Shown here one piece after another: positions 12,944-17,927 of a stretch of 17,927 nucleotides of DNA. This DNA is from CAZDYP01 sp964509505 (GTDB lineage Bacteria > Chloroflexota > Anaerolineae > JACRMK01): NCBI GenBank assembly GCA_964509505.1, contig CAZDYP010000105.1:1-17927 (forward strand), written 5' to 3'. The notes beneath the pieces were generated by a model that was given only the letters and a program-made list of their open reading frames with translations, made no database searches and was not told where the DNA came from. The position numbers and the translations under genes are program-made. The first letter of the stretch is position 1, and each line of letters begins with the position of its first letter.

Positions 12944-14026
12944 ATGAGAACACGCTTCGTATTGAGTTTGAGTATGCTGTTGGTCGTCTTGCTAACCGCG
13001 TGTGATTTGAATTTTGCTGGCGCGCCTGTTGCATCACCCGCGCCGACGACTGCCGCGAGCGCTGCAAATACCAATGCGACGCCTGGCGGTGGGCAACGCC
13101 CCGCCGCACAAGGCACACGCCCGGCTAATTTCACGCCGGGTGGACAACGCCCCACGGGACAAGGCACACCCGGCGGGCAACGCCCTGCAGGACCAGCCAC
13201 CGCTGCGCCCCGGGCGACGCCCACACCCAGCGCTGCGACAAAAGCGCTGCCGACCGCAGTCGTCGTCACAGTATTGACACCGCTGCCACCCAGCGCTAAA
13301 GCGCCGACCGCGGTGCCTATCCCCAATATCGTCATTCCAACACAAATACCGCAAGCGCCTGCTACGCCTGCGCCGACGATTAGCGTCGAGCCTTCATCGT
13401 CATCCACACAGCCCACCGTGCGGCGCACACCAACTCCCACACCCAACATAGAAGAGCTACGCGGTAAAATCGTTTTCTTCAGCGACCGCGCTGGCGGTTA
13501 TCCGCAACTCTACGTGATGAATCCAGATGGCAGCGATGTGCGCTTGTGCCATTGCTCGGAATTGTGGGAAAGTCTGTTCAATCAAGAAAATTACTCGCCC
13601 GATAAAAGCTCGTACCTCTACGTGCGTGCGGCTGGAGCGCGCGGTGCGGACATGCAAATCTGGGCGCATTACAACGAGACGAATAGTGACGCGGTGTTGA
13701 CGGGCAACGCGCCCAACTTTCCAACCGTAGATTACGATGCAGTGTGGTCGCCCGACGGGCGCTACATTGCATGGGTCAGCGAGGTGGATGGCAACGACGA
13801 AATCTACCTGCTCGATACCCAATTGCAAGAAACCAAGCGACTGACGACCAATTCGTTTGAATGGGATAAGCGCCCCTCCTTTTCGCCCGACGGCTCGCGC
13901 ATCGTGTTTTGGTCGAACCGCGACACAAGCCGCAAGCAAATTTGGGTGATGAACCGCGACGGCGCGGAACCCATTAACCTCAGTCAAAATGAGTATAACG
14001 ATTGGGATCCGTTGTGGGTGAAGTAA
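12944..14026 (+). CDS. Lipoprotein with TolB-type beta-propeller repeats
   Basis: About 360 residues. The signal peptide ends at lipobox LLTAC (Cys20). A long low-complexity spacer (about 25-165) carries degenerate GGQRP repeats and then Ala/Thr/Pro-rich sequence. The C-terminal half has PD40/TolB-type propeller motifs: GKIVFFSDRAGGYPQLYVMN, WSPDGRYIAWVSEVDGNDEI, then FSPDGSRIVFWSNRD and QIWVMNRDGAEPINLS. There are about four visible blades, so the propeller is short or partner-dependent. It probably acts as a surface-anchored binding module; the ligand is unknown. ATG 12944 is preferred to TTG 12938 because AGAGG lies about 9 bases upstream and the signal peptide starts there. It follows a 7-bp repeat array. 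Confidence 0.82.
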   Translation: MRTRFVLSLSMLLVVLLTACDLNFAGAPVASPAPTTAASAANTNATPGGGQRPAAQGTRPANFTPGGQRPTGQGTPGGQRPAGPATAAPRATPTPSAATKALPTAVVVTVLTPLPPSAKAPTAVPIPNIVIPTQIPQAPATPAPTISVEPSSSSTQPTVRRTPTPTPNIEELRGKIVFFSDRAGGYPQLYVMNPDGSDVRLCHCSELWESLFNQENYSPDKSSYLYVRAAGARGADMQIWAHYNETNSDAVLTGNAPNFPTVDYDAVWSPDGRYIAWVSEVDGNDEIYLLDTQLQETKRLTTNSFEWDKRPSFSPDGSRIVFWSNRDTSRKQIWVMNRDGAEPINLSQNEYNDWDPLWVK

Positions 14027-14116
14027 ATGACACGCTCTGACACGCCAAAAAGTTTCTAAGAGTTTGACGGCAAAACTTTAATCCCTGGCGGTCATTTTTT
14101 TCATGTGCGTTTTAAC

Positions 14117-14144
14117 TTGCCATTCTACACTGCGTCAATAAAAT
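14117..14144 (+). promoter_or_regulatory. Candidate promoter for the DUF2680-like gene
   Basis: TTGCCA (14117-14122), a 16-bp spacer, TAAAAT (14139-14144), 37 bp before the start codon. The 155-bp gap 14027-14181 otherwise shows only AT-rich sequence after the preceding stop and no convincing terminator. Confidence 0.5.
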
Positions 14145-14181
14145 CACAGAGGGGCATCCCAAGCACGAAAGGAGATTTTCC

Positions 14182-14844
14182 ATGAAAATCAAAATGTTGG
14201 CAGCCATGGTTGGTGTAGTGATTGCCGTTGGCATCATTGGTGGGACAGCGGTATGGGCGCAAGGTGGAACGCAAGGAGGCGCAACACCCGCGCCGAAGTT
14301 CGGGCAGCGCTGCGAGGAGTATCAGGCGGCGCTCGCGCAAAAATTGGGTATCAGCGTCGAGAAGTTGCAGCAAGCGCAAAAAGACACAGTCAAAGATTTC
14401 ATTGATCAAGCCGTCAAGAATGGCAAATTGCCCGCGGACAAAGCCGCCGAGTTGAAGAAAAAGATTGACGAATCGAAAGGCTGTGCTCCATTGGGCGCAG
14501 TGAGGGCGCGAGGCGTTGCGAAGGTGGGTATGTTTCGCGCTGGGCTGCAAACAGGGTTAGACGCTGCGGCGAAGGCGTTGGGCATGACGACGGAGCAACT
14601 GACGAGCGAGCTCAAAGCAGGTAAGTCTATCGCCGACATCGCCAAAGCAAAGAACGTTGACCTGAAGACGGTGCGCGACGCCGTCATCGCCGCCGAGAAA
14701 GCCGCGATTGACCAAGCCGTGAAGAATGGCAAGCTCACGCAAACGCAAGCCGACAAAATGAAGGCTGCGCTCGACAAAGCCGCCGATAAAATTCTGGAGC
14801 GCTTCCAACACAAACCAGCCCCATTCCCCAAACGTCGTCCCTAA
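14182..14844 (+). CDS. Secreted DUF2680 (YckD)-like protein with internal duplication
   Basis: A 220-residue protein with a Sec signal peptide (about 1-27, ending AVWAQ). The mature part contains the YckD/DUF2680-type helical unit twice: KLGISVEKLQQAQKDTVKDF with IDQAVKNGKLPADKAAELKKK, and ALGMTTEQLTSELKAGKSI with IDQAVKNGKLTQTQADKMKAAL. The two units are also similar as DNA (14401-14430 and 14707-14736). No enzymatic motif is present, and the family has no established function. A strong AAAGGAG lies just before the ATG and a promoter-like sequence at 14117-14144. The basic C-terminus KPAPFPKRRP could contact membrane or nucleic acid, which is speculation. Confidence 0.8.
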   Translation: MKIKMLAAMVGVVIAVGIIGGTAVWAQGGTQGGATPAPKFGQRCEEYQAALAQKLGISVEKLQQAQKDTVKDFIDQAVKNGKLPADKAAELKKKIDESKGCAPLGAVRARGVAKVGMFRAGLQTGLDAAAKALGMTTEQLTSELKAGKSIADIAKAKNVDLKTVRDAVIAAEKAAIDQAVKNGKLTQTQADKMKAALDKAADKILERFQHKPAPFPKRRP

Positions 14845-14900
14845 GACAAGCCGTACCAGAAGCCTGACTTTGGACATTCGCTATAACCAACTTCCGAGTT

Positions 14901-14960
14901 GCATCCAATGGATGCTAACGACTAATGACTAGCGACTAATGACTAGCGACTAATGACTAC
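14901..14960. repeat. 7-bp repeat array (CTAATGA/CTAGCGA) preceded by a small hairpin
   Basis: A perfect hairpin GCATCC-AAT-GGATGC (14901-14915) is followed in exact register by CTAACGA 14915, CTAATGA 14922, CTAGCGA 14929, CTAATGA 14936, CTAGCGA 14943, CTAATGA 14950, CTACC 14957. The alternation of two unit variants suggests duplication of a 14-base pair of units. A normal AGGAGGG follows the array. Confidence 0.9.
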
Positions 14961-14978
14961 CAGGAGGGAACATCCCAC

Positions 14979-15539
14979 ATGAAAACCAACATCGTCATTA
15001 TCCTCATCGCGGTATGCGTCACGGCGGGCGTCGGCTACTACACCTATGAGCTAGGCAAACAAGCAGGCATCAAAGAAGCGATGGAGGCGCGCACGACATT
15101 TTTCTCGGATCCGCAACGCTTCCCGGCCGCTAGCGGAAGCGGCGCAACCGTCGTCACACAACAAGGAGGCGGGCAACGCCAAGGCGGGCAGACACAACAA
15201 GGGCCACAGGGACAAGGTGGACAAGCTGCGCAATTCGCGCAATTTCTCGGCGGCGTGCAAGGCACTGTCGAGAAAGTTGAAGGCAATCGGCTCACCGTGA
15301 GCGTGCAACGCGGGCAGCAAGCACAAACCGTGAAAGTCACGGTGAGCGACGCGACAACCGTGCAAGTGCAGAACCTGACGCCCGCGACCGTGAATGATGT
15401 GAAGGTTGGCGCGCGCATTCTGGTTGGCGCAGACAACCCGCAACGGACACAAGGACAACCAGGGCAAGGCGGGGCGCCACAACTGCCGAGCGAATTGACG
15501 GCGCGCTCGATCATTGTGTTGCCGGCAAATACGCCATAG
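14979..15539 (+). CDS. Membrane-anchored DUF5666-like protein
   Basis: A 186-residue protein with an N-terminal signal anchor (about 4-24, IVIILIAVCVTAGVGYYTY), a Gln/Gly-rich low-complexity stretch (about 55-87) and a small beta domain (about 90-150: GTVEKVEGNRLTVSVQRG, then VKVTVSDATTVQVQNL and VGARILVGAD) like DUF5666 OB-fold domains. A second Gln/Gly stretch and SELTARSIIVLPANTP close it. The domain commonly occurs in exported proteins of unknown function. AGGAGGG (14962-14968) precedes the ATG. It follows the DUF2680-like gene with a repeat array between, so it may share its transcript. Confidence 0.75.
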   Translation: MKTNIVIILIAVCVTAGVGYYTYELGKQAGIKEAMEARTTFFSDPQRFPAASGSGATVVTQQGGGQRQGGQTQQGPQGQGGQAAQFAQFLGGVQGTVEKVEGNRLTVSVQRGQQAQTVKVTVSDATTVQVQNLTPATVNDVKVGARILVGADNPQRTQGQPGQGGAPQLPSELTARSIIVLPANTP

Positions 15540-15602
15540 GCAAATTGGCAATTTGCTCTACATAGACATTTCACGTAGGGGCGCGATGGCTGCGCCCCTA
15601 CG
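15540..15602. terminator. Two hairpins after the DUF5666-like gene; possible terminator and dispersed repeat
   Basis: The first is GCAAATT-GGC-AATTTGC (15540-15556), right after the stop codon. The second is a perfect 11-bp stem CGTAGGGGCGC/GCGCCCCTACG (15574-15584 and 15592-15602) with a 7-base loop. The strong GC stem could stop transcription, but no clear U-run follows, and the GTAGGGGCGC hairpin is a type of dispersed repeat seen in many bacterial genomes. Confidence 0.5.
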
Positions 15603-15631
15603 CGCATTTTAGAACCATTTGTCCCATGAAT

Positions 15632-15675
15632 TGATGCGCGGGCGCGTTGCGTCCGCGCATTAGCTATGTTACAAT
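15632..15675 (+). promoter_or_regulatory. Promoter with overlapping palindrome before the Lrp-domain gene
   Basis: TTGCGT (15647-15652), a 17-bp spacer, TACAAT (15670-15675), 38 bp before the start codon. The inverted repeat ATGCGCGG/CCGCGCAT (about 15634-15660) embraces the -35 box, a position where a bound regulator would block RNA polymerase. Confidence 0.5.
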
Positions 15676-15713
15676 CGCGCATCGTTCACACGCATTCACT
15701 GTAAGGAGCAAAT

Positions 15714-15992
15714 ATGGTTACGGCTATCGTCCTCATCAACTGCGAGCGCGAACACATCAACGATGTCTCGCAAAAAATGTTGGAGTTTGAAGGTATCACG
15801 GAAGTCTTTTCTGTTGCGGGGCAATACGATCTCGTGGCGATTCTGCGCGTGCAGAACAACGAGCAGATCGCCGATCTCGTGACCGAGAAGATTCGCAGCG
15901 TCAACGGCATCGCGCGCACCGAAACGTTGATGGCGTTCAAGGTCTTCTCGAAGTTCGATTTGGAGCAAATGTTTGCGATTGGCGAAAATTAG
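15714..15992 (+). CDS. Stand-alone Lrp/AsnC ligand-binding (RAM) domain protein
   Basis: A 92-residue protein consisting only of the Lrp/AsnC effector-binding domain (RAM), without the usual N-terminal helix-turn-helix. TAIVLINCEREHINDVSQKM, then GITEVFSVAGQYDLVAILRV and GIARTETLMAFKVFSK give the beta-alpha-beta-beta-alpha-beta pattern; GxYDLVA is the conserved core around the ligand pocket. Such small proteins form oligomers and may bind amino acids or modulate full-length Lrp proteins, but a specific role cannot be read here. GTAAGGAG precedes the ATG and a good promoter lies upstream. The stop TAG (15990-15992) begins a 7-bp repeat array leading into the M23 gene. Confidence 0.9.
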   Translation: MVTAIVLINCEREHINDVSQKMLEFEGITEVFSVAGQYDLVAILRVQNNEQIADLVTEKIRSVNGIARTETLMAFKVFSKFDLEQMFAIGEN

Positions 15993-16031
15993 GGAAGTGA
16001 AAAGTGAAGCGGGGAAAGTAAGCTGTCTGAA
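15990..16031. repeat. 7-bp repeat-like array across the start of the M23 gene
   Basis: Units TAGGGAA 15990, GTGAAAA 15997, GTGAAGC 16004, GGGGAAA 16011, GTAAGCT 16018 and GTCTGAA 16025 keep a 7-base spacing but are more degenerate than the TAGTCGC arrays. The first TAG is the stop of the Lrp-domain gene, and the GTG at 15997 is the likely start of the M23 gene. Confidence 0.5.
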
Positions 16032-16734
16032 CATTTTTTCATTGCTCACGCTCTCGTTACTCGTCTTTCTGACGGCAAGCATCGCGGGCGATGACGATCC
16101 CCCGCGTGCGTATGCGGAAGGCGAGAAACCATTTCGATTGCCATTCATGGAACCGCCGGGCCCGCATTCGTGGATGCTCGGTCAGCCGTATGGCAACACC
16201 ATCGGCGCATACTTTGCGCGCAACCGTTCGTATGTCCGTGTGCAAGGCATCCACTTTGGCGTTGACCTGAGCGCGCCCTGCGGCACGACGCTCGTCGCCA
16301 TTGGCGATGGCATCGTGCAAGGCACGGATGGGCCGTGGGGGTCTGCGCCACACAATTTGATGATTGATCATCCCAACGGTTTGTCTTCGCTGTATGGACA
16401 CTTGCTGGAGCGTCCCAACCTTGCGCCCGGCACACCAGTGAAGCGAGGGCAACCCGTCGCTAAAGTAGGCGACCCAGCGGAAACGTGTTACGCTGCGCCG
16501 CATGTGCATCTCGAAATTCGCAGCCATTCGTATTTGCATTTTTACAATCCGATCGAGTTCATCGAAGCCGATTGGGACTCGATTCTGTTGACGGCGTCTT
16601 TGGGGCGCGTCTATGAGCGCGACTTGGACAACCCGCGCCGTTGGCAATCGCTCACCGATCAACCCGAAGTTGACTTTCGCGGCCCGTTGCTCAATGACTA
16701 TGCGCGGCCTTGGCCAGCAGGAGTACAACGATGA
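15997..16734 (+). CDS. M23-family (LytM-type) zinc metallopeptidase, exported
   Basis: About 245 residues: a hydrophobic signal or anchor segment (about 11-32, IFSLLTLSLLVFLTASIAG) and an M23 domain. Zinc ligands are visible in GIHFGVDLSAPCGT (HxxxD) and PHVHLEIR (HxH), and the region between has SLYGHLLE and PVKRGQPVAKVGD, so the domain looks catalytically complete. It probably cuts peptide cross-links of the cell wall or another extracytoplasmic peptide. The start is uncertain: GTG 15997 lies in a degenerate 7-bp array with only a weak GGGA nearby, and a TTG at 15973 overlaps the previous gene. The stop TGA overlaps the ATG of the next lipoprotein gene (ATGA), so the two are translationally coupled. 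Confidence 0.88.
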   Translation: MKSEAGKVSCLNIFSLLTLSLLVFLTASIAGDDDPPRAYAEGEKPFRLPFMEPPGPHSWMLGQPYGNTIGAYFARNRSYVRVQGIHFGVDLSAPCGTTLVAIGDGIVQGTDGPWGSAPHNLMIDHPNGLSSLYGHLLERPNLAPGTPVKRGQPVAKVGDPAETCYAAPHVHLEIRSHSYLHFYNPIEFIEADWDSILLTASLGRVYERDLDNPRRWQSLTDQPEVDFRGPLLNDYARPWPAGVQR

Positions 16735-17924
16735 ATGGCGCAGGATGCAAGAGGCAAGCAGCAAGTAAAAAGTATCGAGGCGCATTCATTATGTTGGGTT
16801 TATGGACATTGCTGGTTGCATGCGAAGCCGCGCCGACGGTTGCGCCAACGCAACCCATCAACACACCGCCTAATCCGCCAACACATACGCCGACGACCAT
16901 ACCAACTTATACCCCGACGTCACAACCCACACGCACGCCGACGCCACAACCGCCCACGCCTACCCTAACTTCAACGCCGACACCCACACCATCGCTCAAA
17001 CGATTGACGAGTGGCGGTTGTTGCACGCAACCATTTTGGTCGCCAGACTCGCGGCAAGTGCTGTTCATTGATAAGCCTGACGAGCAAACGCCAACAGGCA
17101 TTTATGCGGTTGACATCACGCAGCCTATGACGCCTAAATTGTTCAGCACACGCATCGCCAACTTCACCGATGATTTTCAGTATGCTACCTACATCGAAGG
17201 CGCATTCACCATCATCGAGCAAGTGGGCGATGGACAACGCTGGCGCATTCGCACGGGCGGGCGTCCCGTCTTGCTTTCACCTGACCGCACACGCGTGGCT
17301 TGGAATGAAACGCCACAGACGAGCGCGCCCAACGATACGCGGGTGACCACGGTGATGGGTGCAAATCGTGACGGCAGCGATGCGCGTCCCGTCACCTCGT
17401 TGTTGCGCGGCGGTGTAATTGCGTGGCTTGACGACACGCGCTTGTTGATGAATGCGCGACTCAAACGCGACTCGCAAGAAGTGACGCTCTTCGTATTCTC
17501 GTTGGCCGATGGCAGCCGCAGCGAACTTGCCAAATCAGAACGATTGCGCGGCGTCATCATCTCGCCCAGTGGCTCATGGGTCGCCTATCAAATTGCCTTC
17601 GATACGAAGAACCCACAAGACAACGGTCTGTGGCTTGTCAAGCCCAACGGAAGCAGCGCGCCAACGAAGCTCGACTTCTTCGGCCCTGTGCAATGGCGCG
17701 ACGCCAACCGTTTCGTCTATGTGCCGCTTGAGATCAATGTCGCCAGTCATGCCTTCTACGAATATGACACGCGTACCAACCTCGCGCGCCGTCTTACCGA
17801 CCCGCAAGCCACGCCGTTCAAAATCGCCAATGGCGATTGGCACGTCTCGCCCGATGGAAACAAAATTGTGTTCCTCAATGCACAGGACTTGAATTTGTGG
17901 TTGTGGGAATTTCCGAATGAGTAA
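16731..17924 (+). CDS. Lipoprotein with Thr/Pro spacer and WD40/TolB-like propeller
   Basis: A 397-residue lipoprotein. The hydrophobic signal MLGLWTLLVAC ends at lipobox Cys31, then a long Thr/Pro spacer (about 35-88) and a beta-propeller-like domain to the end (CTQPFWSPDSRQVLFIDKP, then VLLSPDRTRVAWNE, ISPSGSWVAYQIAF, VSPDGNKIVFLNAQ). The WSPDxxxxxF blades are spaced through the whole domain, so the propeller looks complete. It has no catalytic motif and is probably a surface binding protein. ATG 16731 overlaps the M23 stop and has AGGAG upstream. ATG 16791 is an alternative but leaves only ten residues before the Cys and no basic n-region. Codons 4-17 coincide with a 7-bp repeat array. Confidence 0.82.
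   Translation: MNGAGCKRQAASKKYRGAFIMLGLWTLLVACEAAPTVAPTQPINTPPNPPTHTPTTIPTYTPTSQPTRTPTPQPPTPTLTSTPTPTPSLKRLTSGGCCTQPFWSPDSRQVLFIDKPDEQTPTGIYAVDITQPMTPKLFSTRIANFTDDFQYATYIEGAFTIIEQVGDGQRWRIRTGGRPVLLSPDRTRVAWNETPQTSAPNDTRVTTVMGANRDGSDARPVTSLLRGGVIAWLDDTRLLMNARLKRDSQEVTLFVFSLADGSRSELAKSERLRGVIISPSGSWVAYQIAFDTKNPQDNGLWLVKPNGSSAPTKLDFFGPVQWRDANRFVYVPLEINVASHAFYEYDTRTNLARRLTDPQATPFKIANGDWHVSPDGNKIVFLNAQDLNLWLWEFPNE
16741..16782. repeat. 7-bp repeat array inside the N-terminal coding region of the last lipoprotein
   Basis: CAGGATG 16741, CAAGAGG 16748, CAAGCAG 16755, CAAGTAA 16762, AAAGTAT 16769, CGAGGCG 16776. If translation begins at 16731, this array encodes the basic n-region (KRQAASKKYRG) of the signal peptide. 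Confidence 0.6.
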
Positions 17925-17927
17925 TTA

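Noticed and set aside
14061..14105. Intrinsic terminator after the first TolB lipoprotein
   Set aside because: A T-run at 14095-14101 exists, but the preceding bases do not give a convincing GC-rich stem.
16057..16785. 242-codon open frame on the minus strand
   Set aside because: Antisense to the M23 peptidase gene with its intact zinc-ligand motifs.

Overview
The window looks like chromosomal DNA of a Chloroflexota bacterium, most likely of the Anaerolineae type. This is inferred from several things together: lipoproteins with long Thr/Pro-rich spacers after the lipobox cysteine, a Ycf45-type R3H ATPase, a stand-alone Lrp ligand-binding domain protein, a DUF2680-like secreted protein, a two-piece MacB-type exporter, and many short intergenic repeats. 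No rRNA, tRNA, CRISPR array, phage gene or intact transposase is visible. No gene-free stretch exceeds 300 bases; the longest (324-552, 5988-6207, 12471-12684) hold repeats, small mobile-element relics and promoter-like sequence.

Region 1 (1-5217, all minus strand) is a conserved cytoplasmic cluster. In transcription order it encodes a DUF1232 membrane protein, a MerR-like HTH/coiled-coil protein, a GNAT-like protein, a Ycf45/SpoIIIAA-type R3H ATPase, thymidylate kinase (tmk) and, cut by the window edge, the cyclic-di-AMP receptor DarA/YaaQ. The tmk-yaaQ order is also known from Firmicutes. The cluster starts at a promoter at 5257-5285, whose -35 box occupies the same bases as the -35 box of a divergent promoter reading right.

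Region 2 (5412-12470, plus strand) is an envelope and export region: a membrane-anchored PDZ protein, a HlyD/MacA-type adaptor, a YceI-domain lipoprotein, a clan GH-A glycoside hydrolase-like lipoprotein, and the ATPase and permease of a MacB-type ABC exporter. The adaptor and the ABC genes probably form one machine. The lipoproteins between them lie inside a segment bracketed by inverted copies of a REP-like element.

Region 3 (12685-17924, plus strand) encodes mostly secreted or membrane proteins: a 64-residue membrane protein, a TolB-propeller lipoprotein, a DUF2680-like secreted protein, a DUF5666-like anchored protein, a small Lrp/AsnC effector-domain protein, an M23 peptidase and a second TolB-propeller lipoprotein.

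The most unusual property is not a gene. At least eleven gene junctions carry degenerate arrays of 7-base units, several arranged as tandem units followed by their reverse complements. These arrays supply stop codons, C-terminal residues, start codons and even Shine-Dalgarno-like sequences to neighbouring genes. Three small mobile-element-like structures sit in or beside such arrays: a 164-bp element at the end of tmk, a 136-bp element after the permease gene, and a structured segment at 3975-4092.
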